DNA of 64,000 nucleotides. Origin: Lachnospiraceae bacterium (GTDB taxonomy: Bacteria; Bacillota; Clostridia; Lachnospirales; Lachnospiraceae). Each line of letters opens with the position of its first letter. Positions within the stretch are counted from its first letter, which is position 1. Position numbers and translations under genes: made by a program. The notes under the pieces were generated by a model. It made no database searches, was not told where the DNA came from, and saw nothing but the letters and a program-made list of their open reading frames with translations. Positions 20,825 through 29,410 of the stretch are shown here, piece after piece. The stretch is taken from assembly GCA_017470735.1 (NCBI GenBank), contig JAFUYB010000028.1, positions 1 to 64,000 of the forward strand, given 5' to 3'.

Positions 20825-21259
20825 TTATTCTTCCTTCACAACGGAGCTTGCGGTACTGCTCCATCTGCCGAACACATTCCGCCCCATCTGGTTTTGCTTA
20901 TAGCACCGCGCCTGCACATAGTAGCGCTTGCCCGGCTTTAACTTGCCGATCTCTTTTTTCGGATCGACACTGCGGAAGCTGTGCGCGAACGCCATATTTT
21001 CAAACCGGGAAATGCGGAATTCATAGCCTCCCACCTGGTTCCCCTTGCTGGCCGTGCTGACGGTCAGCTTGCCGATCTCATTGTTGTTGATGTGGACATT
21101 GTTCGGCCGGGGGATGCTGATGCGCGCCACCAGAACCGGACGCACGCCGTCCATCTGGATCGTATAATCCCGCAATGTCACAACGAGAGCCAATGCCGCG
21201 ATAATGCCAAGCATCACCGCAAATGCCGCCAGATTCCTTGCTGTACTGTTTCTACGCAT
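20825..21259 (-). CDS. Membrane-anchored FN3-like protein
   Basis: 144 residues. An N-terminal signal-anchor (about 9-30) is followed by an extracytoplasmic beta-rich domain resembling a fibronectin type III fold: 'GGYEFRIS', 'KLKPGKRYYVQARCYK' and a closing 'FGRWSSTAS' are typical of the C, E-F and G strands. Likely a small surface-exposed protein; binding partner unknown. It lies between the thrH-like gene (158 bp upstream, with a tandem repeat) and the purine nucleoside phosphorylase gene. Confidence 0.65.
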   Translation of the reverse strand: MRRNSTARNLAAFAVMLGIIAALALVVTLRDYTIQMDGVRPVLVARISIPRPNNVHINNNEIGKLTVSTASKGNQVGGYEFRISRFENMAFAHSFRSVDPKKEIGKLKPGKRYYVQARCYKQNQMGRNVFGRWSSTASSVVKEE

Positions 21260-21345
21260 GTTCTTTTACCTTCTTCTTATCCATCGTCAAATCCAAAATC
21301 TGCGCGCCGGATGATCACAGTCTGCGTCCCGGCGTCTTTCAATCG

Positions 21346-21420
21346 CCATTACCCGGGGCTTTAATTCACCGTTGTTCGGCTCTTAATATCACCGTCACCC
21401 GGTTCTTAAAGTCACGGTCA
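21346..21420. repeat. Degenerate 23-bp tandem repeat, three copies plus partial units
   Basis: Units at 21346-21368, 21369-21391 and 21392-21414 share a pattern (- strand) TGA..TTAAGA.CCGGGT.ACGG, with a partial unit running into the thrH-like stop codon and a weaker one at 21322-21345. Several units contain in-frame-like TGA. Could be a decayed minisatellite or a protein-binding array. Confidence 0.65.
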
Positions 21421-22026
21421 TCCAAGCACGCCCCGGATCGCCTCCAGCAGCTCATCATATTCTTCGTAGGCCGGAAGCTCCGGATGCTCCGCCTTGATCG
21501 CGTCCGTGCTTTTGAACAGAAAGCCCGCTTTGCTCGCGCCGATCATCCCGAGGTCGTTGTGGCTGTCCCCGGCAGCAATCGTCTCAAATCCGATGCTCTG
21601 CAGCGCGCGGACCGTGGCGTATTTTGACTTTTCCACACGCATCCGGTAGCCGGTGATCGTCCCGTCCTCCGCCACTTCGAGTGTATTGCAGAAGATCGTC
21701 GGCCAGCCCAGCTTCTTCATCAGCGGCTTGGCGAACTGCGTAAAGGTGTCAGACAAGATGATCACCTGCGTCTCTTCCCGCAGCGCATCGACGAACTCCT
21801 TTGCCCCGGGGATCGGATCGATCTTCGCGATCGTATCCTGAATCTCTTTCAAGCCCAGCCCATGCTCCTTTAGCACGCCGATACGGAACTTCATCAGCTT
21901 GTCATAATCGGGCTCGTCCCTCGTCGTCCGCTTCAGCTCCGGCAGCCCCGTCGCTTCCGCAAACGCAACCCAGATCTCCGGCACCAGCACACCTTCCATG
22001 TCCAAGCATACGATATCCATTTTCAT
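21418..22026 (-). CDS. thrH: HAD-family phosphatase, ThrH-like
   Basis: 202 residues. It closely follows the Pseudomonas ThrH pattern: 'CLDMEGVLVPEIWVAFAE' at the N terminus (nucleophile Asp9, with Glu11 in place of the usual second Asp), 'IILSDTFTQFAKPLM' (motif II) and 'AAGDSHNDLGMI' (motif III/IV). ThrH has phosphoserine phosphatase and phosphoserine:homoserine phosphotransferase activity. No serine or threonine biosynthesis gene is near. It is divergent from the zinc-ribbon gene on the + strand. Confidence 0.82.
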   Translation of the reverse strand: MKMDIVCLDMEGVLVPEIWVAFAEATGLPELKRTTRDEPDYDKLMKFRIGVLKEHGLGLKEIQDTIAKIDPIPGAKEFVDALREETQVIILSDTFTQFAKPLMKKLGWPTIFCNTLEVAEDGTITGYRMRVEKSKYATVRALQSIGFETIAAGDSHNDLGMIGASKAGFLFKSTDAIKAEHPELPAYEEYDELLEAIRGVLG

Positions 22027-22049
22027 TCCATCCTTTCTTTATATTAACT

Positions 22050-22065
22050 GTGACAACCCTGTCAC
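22050..22065. promoter_or_regulatory. GTGACA-N4-TGTCAC dyad between divergent genes
   Basis: A perfect 6-bp inverted repeat with a 4-base centre lies 24 bp before the thrH-like start and 8 bp upstream of the -35 of the + strand promoter. A T run follows on the + strand, but no + strand gene precedes it, so an operator is more likely than a terminator. Confidence 0.45.
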
Positions 22066-22072
22066 TTTTTTC

Positions 22073-22101
22073 TTGTAATAAGCCGATAATTATGTTATAA
22101 T
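22073..22101 (+). promoter_or_regulatory. Sigma-A-type promoter of the zinc-ribbon gene
   Basis: TTGTAA at 22073-22078 and a perfect TATAAT at 22096-22101 with a 17-bp spacer. The start codon is 58 bp beyond the -10 box. Confidence 0.7.
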
Positions 22102-22159
22102 ATGTTTTGACTTTTCGCACTGTCAAAGTGCTATGTACCACGAGGGGAGGGGATCCAAT

Positions 22160-22366
22160 ATGGCTGCCAGCGATCAGATGACACGCATCTGCCAGGGATG
22201 CGGCAGGACTTTTACCATCTCACAGGCCGAACTTGACGCCAAATGGCAGATCGGTCTGTCCCGTCCCGTATTCTGCTCCAACGACTGCAGCCTGCACGGC
22301 TGGGATCCGGCAGCGATCTGGATGGGCAATCTCCGCCGTTCCCGCGCGGAATCTTCGGGGTCGTAA
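22160..22366 (+). CDS. Small zinc-ribbon-like protein
   Basis: 68 residues. Two Cys pairs, C11-x2-C14 and C39-x3-C43, with 'CQGCGRTFTI' and 'VFCSNDC', make a treble-clef or zinc-ribbon fold likely. The start is the ATG behind GAGGGGAGGGG; an upstream in-frame ATG has no ribosome site. A strong promoter precedes it. It has no operon partner. Function unknown; nucleic-acid or protein binding would fit. Confidence 0.65.
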   Translation: MAASDQMTRICQGCGRTFTISQAELDAKWQIGLSRPVFCSNDCSLHGWDPAAIWMGNLRRSRAESSGS

Positions 22367-22408
22367 AACCTTCCGGTCATTGCCTTATCCACTCCATATA
22401 TATTGATA

Positions 22409-23596
22409 CTAAGAGGTTTCCTGCAAAACCTCTTTTTCTTTTTCATCCTCATTTTCCTTTGCCATCTGCTTTTCGCTCTGCTCCTCGATCCTCTTTTCCA
22501 AAAAGTCGCGGTACACATAGGTCATGATCGCCGCAAACGGGATCGCAAGCAGAATGCCGAGCACGCCGAACAGGTTGCCCCCGACGATGATCGTCACAAG
22601 GATCCAGACCGCCGGCACGCCGAGGCTCGACCCAAAGAGCCGCGGCTTGATGATGTAGCCGTCCAGTGCCTGGATCAGCATGGTAAACAATATGAATATC
22701 AGCGCGTCCACCGGCTTGGCAAGCGCCAGGACAAACGCCCCGATCGCTCCGCCGACGATCGGTCCGAAGGTCGGAGCGAGATTGGTCACGCCGACAATGA
22801 CCGAGATCAGCACCGCATATGGCATGGACAAAACTGTCATGAACACAAAGTTGCAGACCCCTATGATAAACCCGTCGACGATATCAAAGGTAATGTAGCG
22901 GATCAGGATCGTGTTGCAGCGGCTCCAGAACTCCGCCGACGCGTGATATCGTTTGGGCGGCAGCATCGCGCGAAGCAGCTTTTTGATCCCGCCGAGCAGA
23001 TTGTCCATATCGATCAGAAAATAGATCGCCAGCACAAATGCCAGAACGATATTCGCAAGGCTCACGCCGAAATTATACGACGCAGTCAGAAAGCCGTTGG
23101 CACGGTCCGGTATGCTGATGATCAGATTGTTGACGAATTCGTTGCCGCTGTCCACCACCTTGGAAATATCCACGCCCCGCTCGTCCGCCATCAGAGACGC
23201 CGCCAGCATCAGCTTTTCAACCTGCCGCGCGTAGATTCCGATATTTGACGCAAATGTAATGATACTGTCCACCACCTGCGGCACCAGCGCCACGATCAGA
23301 ATGATGAAAACCAGCACCACGCACAGCGCGCCTGCCGCGACTGACGCCAGATGCGCAATCCGCCCGGGCTTTACATTCACAAACAGCGTCCGCTCAAACA
23401 AGGCGCAGACCGGATGCATGATATAGGCAAAAATAATGCCCTCGATCACCGGTGACAGTACGGAAAGGATCCCTTTTATCCCATCCCAGAAGATGCCCAG
23501 ATTGGACAGCACCACAAACAGAAGCACCGCCGAACATGCCGCCACCGTATAGGCAAACCATTTCTGGTTTTTAAAGTTTTTCTTTTTCAGCTTCAT
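22409..23596 (-). CDS. AI-2E family transporter (PerM-like)
   Basis: 395 residues with about 8 membrane helices in the AI-2E/PerM arrangement. 'VTNLAPTFGPIVGGAIGA' and 'PRLFGSSLGVPAVWILV' are the conserved family segments. The true start is the ATG at 23596 behind GGGGAG, 17 bp after the DUF815 stop; upstream in-frame codons would overlap that gene. A charged Glu/Lys-rich tail closes the protein. The family name comes from a proposed autoinducer-2 export role; the actual substrate here is unknown. Confidence 0.85.
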   Translation of the reverse strand: MKLKKKNFKNQKWFAYTVAACSAVLLFVVLSNLGIFWDGIKGILSVLSPVIEGIIFAYIMHPVCALFERTLFVNVKPGRIAHLASVAAGALCVVLVFIILIVALVPQVVDSIITFASNIGIYARQVEKLMLAASLMADERGVDISKVVDSGNEFVNNLIISIPDRANGFLTASYNFGVSLANIVLAFVLAIYFLIDMDNLLGGIKKLLRAMLPPKRYHASAEFWSRCNTILIRYITFDIVDGFIIGVCNFVFMTVLSMPYAVLISVIVGVTNLAPTFGPIVGGAIGAFVLALAKPVDALIFILFTMLIQALDGYIIKPRLFGSSLGVPAVWILVTIIVGGNLFGVLGILLAIPFAAIMTYVYRDFLEKRIEEQSEKQMAKENEDEKEKEVLQETS

Positions 23597-23613
23597 ACTC
23601 CCCGCTTCTTTCG

Positions 23614-24951
23614 TCAGGCAGTCCCGCCTGCCAGATAATCGATAAACTGCTGCGCCGTCCTGCCGCTGACGCCGCCGTGGGAAATCTCCCATTTATTGGC
23701 TTCCGCGATCAGCTCCTGCTCAGTGAACTGGTCACCGAGCTGTTTTTTCGCCAGCTGTAAAACGATTTCATTATACCCCTTTTTGTCCGGTCTGCCAAAT
23801 TGGATTGTCACGCCGAACCGGTTGAACAGAGACAGCTTCTCCTGCATCGTATCCGAACGGTGCAGGCCGTTTTCACTTTCCATGTCATTGCGGTCTGACC
23901 AGCTCTCGCGGATCAGATGCCTGCGGTTGGATGTCGCGTAGATCAGCACATTGTCCGGCCGCCGCTCGACACCGCCCTCAATGACTGCCTTTAAATATTT
24001 GTACTCGGTCTCAAATTCCTCGAACGAAAGATCGTCCATATAAATGATGAAATAATAATTCCTGTTCTTCACCTGCGCGATGACCGATGACAGGTCACGG
24101 CACTGATGCTTGTACAGCTCGATCATCCGCAAGCCGCGGTCATAAAATTCGTTGCAGATCGCCTTGATCGCCGTGGATTTGCCGGTCCCGCTGTCACCGT
24201 AGAGCAGGCAGTTGTTCGCAGGAAGTCCGCTGACAAACGCCCGTGTGTTGCGCAGCAGCTTTTCCTTTTGCAGCTCATATCCGACGAGGTCGGACAGGAT
24301 CACATCATCCGTATTGTTGATCGGATAGATCTCCACCTCCGGCGCAGCTTGCGGACGGCGGACGCGGAACGCGCGGTTGACCGCATAGATCCCGACGCCG
24401 TGCTCCTCATAGAACCGGCGGATCACATCGTAAAACGCCCCGGTGTCCCGGCATTCCGCCAGCTTAGCAGACAACGCCCGCACCTGCTGCGACACATGGC
24501 GGTTGTACATCCGCTCGCGCTTTTCGATCGCTGTGTAGTGGGTCAGTGTCGAAAAACAGTCAATGCCAAGTCCCGTCTCCAACGGCAGAAAATCATAGCA
24601 AAACAGCTCCATGAAGATCGCGAAATCATTGTGCACGAAGGTATTGACGCTGCCCTCCTGCGGCTGCCTTTTTTCGGCCGTCAGTGTAAAGGAATTCTCA
24701 TTGGTCATCAAAAGATAGGTCAGATAATTCTGCCAGAGATTCCCGTCAAAGCCGTAATCCGTTGCCAGATCCAAAAGCCGCTTCACTTCGCGGTAGGTAC
24801 GCATGACAAGCACATCCTCATTAAACTCCAACGCCTTGGGGTCTTTCTGCTGCAGCAGTTCAAAATCTTCGATGATCCCGGCAACGCGGTATAATATACT
24901 GTCCGCCCCGAAATCAGAATAGACGATCAGATGAGAACACAGTCTGTGCAT
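23614..24951 (-). CDS. DUF815 family AAA+ ATPase
   Basis: 445 residues. A helical N-terminal region of about 200 residues precedes an AAA+ domain with Walker A GDSGTGKS (252-259), Walker B 'YYFIIYMDDLSFE' and a later 'ATSNRRHL' sensor segment. This matches the DUF815 family of uncharacterised ATPases found widely in Clostridia. A GGAAAGGA site precedes the ATG. Co-transcribed with the AI-2E permease. Biological role unknown. Confidence 0.85.
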   Translation of the reverse strand: MHRLCSHLIVYSDFGADSILYRVAGIIEDFELLQQKDPKALEFNEDVLVMRTYREVKRLLDLATDYGFDGNLWQNYLTYLLMTNENSFTLTAEKRQPQEGSVNTFVHNDFAIFMELFCYDFLPLETGLGIDCFSTLTHYTAIEKRERMYNRHVSQQVRALSAKLAECRDTGAFYDVIRRFYEEHGVGIYAVNRAFRVRRPQAAPEVEIYPINNTDDVILSDLVGYELQKEKLLRNTRAFVSGLPANNCLLYGDSGTGKSTAIKAICNEFYDRGLRMIELYKHQCRDLSSVIAQVKNRNYYFIIYMDDLSFEEFETEYKYLKAVIEGGVERRPDNVLIYATSNRRHLIRESWSDRNDMESENGLHRSDTMQEKLSLFNRFGVTIQFGRPDKKGYNEIVLQLAKKQLGDQFTEQELIAEANKWEISHGGVSGRTAQQFIDYLAGGTA

Positions 24952-25055
24952 TGCCTTGTCCTTTCCATAGAAATTGCCGCCATTTCCATTCGCAAAACCG
25001 ATAGAATTTTACCACATTATGAAAAATTTGTGAAGAGATGCGCGTGCATTGCGTC

Positions 25056-25084
25056 TTGCGCCCTGTCCTGTTTCGTGATATGAT
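25056..25084 (+). promoter_or_regulatory. Promoter of the ion channel gene
   Basis: TTGCGC at 25056-25061 and TATGAT at 25079-25084 with a 17-bp spacer, in the 200-bp gap between the divergent DUF815 and channel genes. Confidence 0.5.
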
Positions 25085-25149
25085 TTGACGGAAAAGCAAC
25101 CTAATAAATGGTACCGGCAGCCATCTGCCGCAGGAATGCGATCATTATT

Positions 25150-25581
25150 ATGCGCGAATTTAAGATACTGTACCGATTATTAAAAGAAACGGGCGCCTGG
25201 CGGATTCTGGTCAGCTATCTCGTATTTGTGTTTATGGCCGGCTTTCTGATCCTGGTCTTTGAACCGGACATCCACACTTACGGCGACGCACTATGGTACT
25301 GCTATGCCGTCATTTCCACTGCCGGATTTGGCGACATTGTCGTGCACACGCTGTTCGCGAAGCTGGTATCGGTCGTCGTGACTATGTATTCACTCTTGGT
25401 CATCGCCGTGGTCACCGGCATCTATGTCAATTTTATCACGGAAGTGATCGCGCGGCGGCAGCAGGACACCATTTCCCACTTTTTTGAACAGCTTGAACAC
25501 CTGCCGGAGAAATCAAAAGACGAGCTGGCGGCGCTGTCCGAGCAGGTAAAAAGCTTCCGGCCGGGAAAAAAGAAAAAATAA
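25150..25581 (+). CDS. Two-helix potassium channel family protein
   Basis: About 143 residues. Two membrane helices (about 17-37 and 72-95) flank a pore loop with the selectivity sequence TAGFGD (57-62), a variant of TVGYGD. The C-terminal cytosolic tail has a charged amphipathic helix and ends in a basic run. No RCK domain is present. The start is uncertain: an in-frame ATG at 25108 would add 14 residues, and neither has a well-spaced ribosome site. Confidence 0.8.
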   Translation: MREFKILYRLLKETGAWRILVSYLVFVFMAGFLILVFEPDIHTYGDALWYCYAVISTAGFGDIVVHTLFAKLVSVVVTMYSLLVIAVVTGIYVNFITEVIARRQQDTISHFFEQLEHLPEKSKDELAALSEQVKSFRPGKKKK

Positions 25582-25624
25582 ATGGGAGATGCCCGCTATC
25601 CCCGGCATCTCCCATTTATTTTTA
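25573..25624. terminator. Bidirectional terminator between channel and hydrogenase genes
   Basis: At least 17 bp of perfect stem (25577-25593 with 25604-25620), extendable by A-T pairs to about 21 bp, around a 10-base loop. T runs are present on both strands, so it can serve both convergent genes. Confidence 0.85.
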
Positions 25625-25670
25625 ATCCTTCACAAAAAAGCCGCGATCAACTTTTTTTCTTTCTGCCACC

Positions 25671-27119
25671 TCACGCCCGATGCATCGAAAAACTCTCTAA
25701 ATCGTAGTTCTTCAGATTCTCAAGCACGCCGCGGTCGTCCGCGTCAGCGATCAGCTTGTCGCGGGAGCGCTTTGCCTTCATCTGCTCCTGGAACGCCGAC
25801 GGACCGCCGACACAGCCGCCCTCGCAGACCATACCCTCGATGAAGTCCTCAGGCAGCCGTCCGAGCTTCATCAGAAGCAGAGCCTTCTTGCACTCTGCCG
25901 CGCCGTTGCAGACATTGACCTTGGCGTCGATCTCGTTCTCCGCTTCCTTTAAGGACTGGAGCACTGCCGCCGTCACGCCGCCAGAATTGCCGAAACGCTT
26001 GCCGTAAACGGATGCTTCCTGGTAGTCGTTGTTGTCTTCTTCGAACTCGATATCCTTTGCCTTCATGATCGCGTGGATCTCGCTGTAGGTCAGTACATAA
26101 TCCGCATTGCCTTCGATACCGAATTCCTTTGCCTCGGACTTCTTGGATATGCACGGTCCGATGAATACGCAGACCGCGTCCGGCTCCTTCGCCTTGATCA
26201 TCCGCGATACCGCGCACATCGGCGAAACTGCCGTCGAAATATTGTCCGTAAGCTCAGGGAAGTGGCGGCGGATCATATTGACAAATGCCGGACAGCAGGA
26301 AGTCGTCATCTTCTTGCCTTCCTTGTAGGCTTCTGCCCACTCCTCCGCTTCTGCGGCGGCAGTCAGGTCGCCGCCGAGCCCGACCTCGATGAAGTCCTTG
26401 AAGCCGACAGCCTTCATCGCCTTCTTCCAGCTGTTCATCGTAATCTTTTCGCCATGCTGTCCCTCAGTCGCCGGCGCCGCCATCGCATAGACGGGCTTGC
26501 CGGATTTTAATGCCTCGACCACATCGACGATCATCGTCTTCGAGCCGATCGCGCCGAACGGGCATGCGTGGATGCACATACCGCAGCGGATGCACTTCTC
26601 TTCGTCGATAACGGAAATATTGTTTTCATCGTAAGAAATCGCGTCAACCGGACATTTGAATTTGCACGGACGCTTGAGCGCCGCAATTGCGTGGTACGGG
26701 CACGCCTCCGCGCACTTTCCGCACTCCTTGCACTTGGTCGGATCAATGTAGCTGCGGTGCATTCCCGCTTCGCACGCGCCGAAATTACACGCGTTGACGC
26801 AGGCTTTTCCGATACAGTTCATGCAGTTGTCGGTCACGACATAACTCGAGATCGGGCAGCCCTCGCAGGCGGGACTGATCACCTGGATCAGATTGCCGTC
26901 GTCTTCCGGTCCGGTGTGCTTGCCTTCTGCCAGGCGCACACGCTCACGGATGATCTCCCTCTCGCGGTACACACAGCAGCGGAATGTCGCCAGCGGTCCG
27001 GGCAGCATTTTCACCGCAAGGGTTTCCTTTTCCTCCTCAAGCGTTCCCGCGAACGCCATCCTTGCCACTTCATACAGGACCTGGTGTTTGATTTTGATTA
27101 CGCCTTCGTCTGCATACAT
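25671..27119 (-). CDS. Monomeric [FeFe] hydrogenase, group B type
   Basis: About 482 residues, cytosolic. Ferredoxin-like Cys clusters come first (C99-x2-C102-x4-C107-x3-C111; C130-x2-C133-x2-C136-x3-C140; C176-x2-C179-x2-C182-x3-C186), then the H-cluster domain with all three motifs: TSCCPAF (273-279), GPCISKK (321-327) and 'VCEGGC' (C432, C436). So it can bind the catalytic cluster. TSCCPAF rather than TSCCPxW and the domain order suggest the group B enzymes of Clostridia. The start is the ATG at 27119 behind GGAGG; a TTG 5 codons upstream lacks spacing. No maturase genes (hydEFG) are in the window. Confidence 0.85.
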   Translation of the reverse strand: MYADEGVIKIKHQVLYEVARMAFAGTLEEEKETLAVKMLPGPLATFRCCVYREREIIRERVRLAEGKHTGPEDDGNLIQVISPACEGCPISSYVVTDNCMNCIGKACVNACNFGACEAGMHRSYIDPTKCKECGKCAEACPYHAIAALKRPCKFKCPVDAISYDENNISVIDEEKCIRCGMCIHACPFGAIGSKTMIVDVVEALKSGKPVYAMAAPATEGQHGEKITMNSWKKAMKAVGFKDFIEVGLGGDLTAAAEAEEWAEAYKEGKKMTTSCCPAFVNMIRRHFPELTDNISTAVSPMCAVSRMIKAKEPDAVCVFIGPCISKKSEAKEFGIEGNADYVLTYSEIHAIMKAKDIEFEEDNNDYQEASVYGKRFGNSGGVTAAVLQSLKEAENEIDAKVNVCNGAAECKKALLLMKLGRLPEDFIEGMVCEGGCVGGPSAFQEQMKAKRSRDKLIADADDRGVLENLKNYDLESFSMHRA

Positions 27120-27187
27120 AAAATAATCCTCCAATCCATACTCTCATACTTTGTGGCTTGCGATGCGTCCACCGAAAGCCGGTTTCC

Positions 27188-28363
27188 TTAAAACATCTCG
27201 CCGGCATCCCTCCTAAGCTCAGCAGCAATGTCATTGACCACGCGCGGTGCCTTGTTGCACTCGTCAAGCGGCCCCTCTAACGCCGTCAGCGACGCTGAAG
27301 TCTCCTCGGTGCTCGCCGCGTTTGCCTGGGCAATGCCCGACAGCGAATCAATGGTTGCCGTCACGGCGTTCTTTGTCGTATTCAGCGCGTCTACCTGATT
27401 GGAAATGCTCGATACCGCGCCCGTCACGCTGTCAATCTCATCATTTAAAGTGTTAAACGCCTCCCGCGTATCGGCAAGCTTCGCGTTCTGCAGGTCGATC
27501 TCCTTTAGCACGCTCTCCATCGTCTGCACCGAAGTATTGGAATTGGCGATCAGCTGCTCGACAATGCCGCCGATCTGCTTTGCCGACTCATTGGACTGCT
27601 CCGCGAGCGCCCGTACTTCATCCGCCACGACCGCAAAGCCTTTGCCCGCCTCGCCGGCACGCGCCGCCTCGATCGAAGCATTCAGCGAAAGCAGGTTCGT
27701 CTGGGAGGAAATCCCGCTGATCAGATCGACAACCTTCCGGATCTCTTCCACCGAAGCATTCGTCGCGTTCGTCTGGCCGTGTACCTCGTCAATCGCGCTC
27801 TTGGTCCGCTCCGAAATCGAAAACAGGTCGGAAAGGATCCTGCGCAGATCTTCATTCTGCTTTTCCATTTTATTGGTGGATCCGGTCAGTATCTTGACCT
27901 GCTCGGAGGTCTCATTGATGACATCGCCGACATCATTCATCTGCCCCGAAAGGTCGGCCGTCTCACCCGCCTGATTGGTCGCGTTCTCGGCAATCTCCTG
28001 TACCGCGCTGCCGATGCTCTCGATTTCACTGTTGATCAGAGTGATATTGCCCTCAAATTCTTTTTTAAACTTGTCGATCACATCCACCGACTGATGGATA
28101 TGGCTGACCATCGTGCGGAAATGATTGACCGACACCTTGCGCCCGTTGATCTCCATCGACGATTCCGGCACTGGCTCATTGCCCTCCGAAAGCACGGACA
28201 GTACAATCACGCACACGCCCGCAAGGAGCATGAGGATCAGGAAAAACCGCAGCAGTCCCGCATGAGCCGCGCCTGCGCACAAGAACAGCCCGATCAGCGC
28301 CAACAGCGCGCTCACCGCCGCCAGAATCCTCGTCAACAACTTTGTCTGCCCATAATCCGGCAT
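27188..28363 (-). CDS. Methyl-accepting chemotaxis protein without external sensor domain
   Basis: 391 residues. Two closely spaced membrane helices (about 12-58) leave almost no extracytoplasmic part, then a long coiled-coil signalling domain with the conserved tip '[20 protein letters not shown]'. It therefore probably senses the membrane, an internal cue, or works with other receptors. A good ribosome site AAAGGAGGG precedes it. It lies 60 bp downstream of the binding-protein gene. Confidence 0.88.
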   Translation of the reverse strand: MPDYGQTKLLTRILAAVSALLALIGLFLCAGAAHAGLLRFFLILMLLAGVCVIVLSVLSEGNEPVPESSMEINGRKVSVNHFRTMVSHIHQSVDVIDKFKKEFEGNITLINSEIESIGSAVQEIAENATNQAGETADLSGQMNDVGDVINETSEQVKILTGSTNKMEKQNEDLRRILSDLFSISERTKSAIDEVHGQTNATNASVEEIRKVVDLISGISSQTNLLSLNASIEAARAGEAGKGFAVVADEVRALAEQSNESAKQIGGIVEQLIANSNTSVQTMESVLKEIDLQNAKLADTREAFNTLNDEIDSVTGAVSSISNQVDALNTTKNAVTATIDSLSGIAQANAASTEETSASLTALEGPLDECNKAPRVVNDIAAELRRDAGEMF

Positions 28364-28423
28364 ACCTTTGCCCTCCTTTGATCATTTTCCGAAACCATCC
28401 CGCCAGGCGGAACGGCCCGTATT

Positions 28424-29410
28424 TTACTGATAATCCTTGACATTTGACGAATTGACCGGCTCAAACGGCACCCATACGATCGTGCCGTCGTCACTTAAGC
28501 CTTCGAGTCCCTTTGCCGAGCCCTTGGTCGCCAGAGCGATCGCCGTCTTGATGCCCATTTCGCCCTGTCCTGCCGCCGACTGGTACACCGTAAACTGCAT
28601 ATCGCCGTCCACGATCGACTGACAGCCTGCCGCCGTCGCGTCGACGCCGCACACCGGGATCTCCTTGGGATCGAAGCCGTTTTCCTTCATCGCGGCAACC
28701 ACGCCGACCGCCATCGTGTCATTGTTGCAGAAGACTGCGTCAAAATCCTGCTTTGTCTTTAAGAAAATATTGAATTTCTCCGCCGCGATCTCATCCGACC
28801 ATGTTGCGTAGTCACAGAAGACGAAATTGGCTTTTACGCCATTGTCCTTGAAGAAATCCTTGACCGCTCCGGTCCGTCCGATCGTGCCCGAATGTCCCTG
28901 CTCGCCCATGAAGATCAGCGCGTTCATCTCACTGGGCTTGCCAAGCTTGTCATAGACATACTCCGCCTGCAGCCTGCCCGCGTCCCTCTCCTGGCTTCCG
29001 ACATACATATATCTGTCCGCCTCAAGCTGCTCGGTCGCCGGCATGCTGTTGACAAAGACGATCGGCAGGTCTCCTGCTACCGCCTCCATCTGCAGTGCCG
29101 TCGAGGAATCCGCCATCAGACAGATGATCGCGTCATAATCTCCGGATACCGCGGATTTTATCTGATTAACTTGTTCGTCCACTGAAGACGTCCCCTCCTG
29201 CACATCGAGATTCACGCCCTCCGAAGACGCCGTGCTGACCACCGCCTCCTGCAGCAGTGTCCGGTAATCGTCAAGCGTGTTGGTCACATACATGATCTTC
29301 AGCCCGCTGCCGCTTCCGCCGTCATCCGAGCCGCATGCCGCAAACATCCCTGCCGTAAGCGCTCCTGCCACACAAAGGGCAGCCGCTTTTTTGATGATAT
29401 TATTCTTCAT
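28424..29410 (-). CDS. Sugar-type periplasmic binding lipoprotein
   Basis: 328 residues. A signal peptide with lipobox 'GMFAAC' (Cys26) is followed by a Gly/Ser linker and a type 1 periplasmic-binding fold like the ribose/galactose binding proteins ('[16 protein letters not shown]', '[18 protein letters not shown]'). The ATG at 29410 has the site GGAGGACAGCG and overlaps the preceding receptor gene by 11 bp, so the two are translationally linked. No permease or ATPase gene is near. It sits between two chemoreceptors, which suggests a role in sensing rather than uptake (inference). Confidence 0.85.
   Translation of the reverse strand: MKNNIIKKAAALCVAGALTAGMFAACGSDDGGSGSGLKIMYVTNTLDDYRTLLQEAVVSTASSEGVNLDVQEGTSSVDEQVNQIKSAVSGDYDAIICLMADSSTALQMEAVAGDLPIVFVNSMPATEQLEADRYMYVGSQERDAGRLQAEYVYDKLGKPSEMNALIFMGEQGHSGTIGRTGAVKDFFKDNGVKANFVFCDYATWSDEIAAEKFNIFLKTKQDFDAVFCNNDTMAVGVVAAMKENGFDPKEIPVCGVDATAAGCQSIVDGDMQFTVYQSAAGQGEMGIKTAIALATKGSAKGLEGLSDDGTIVWVPFEPVNSSNVKDYQ

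Noticed and set aside
21346..21420. CRISPR array
   Set aside because: The units are directly adjacent with no spacers and are degenerate; no cas genes are present in the window.
22403..23248. A 281-codon + strand open frame
   Set aside because: Antisense to the AI-2E permease gene, rich in charged residues with no recognisable domain. Shadow frame.
24106..24894. A 262-codon + strand open frame
   Set aside because: Antisense to the DUF815 ATPase, which has clear Walker motifs. Shadow frame.
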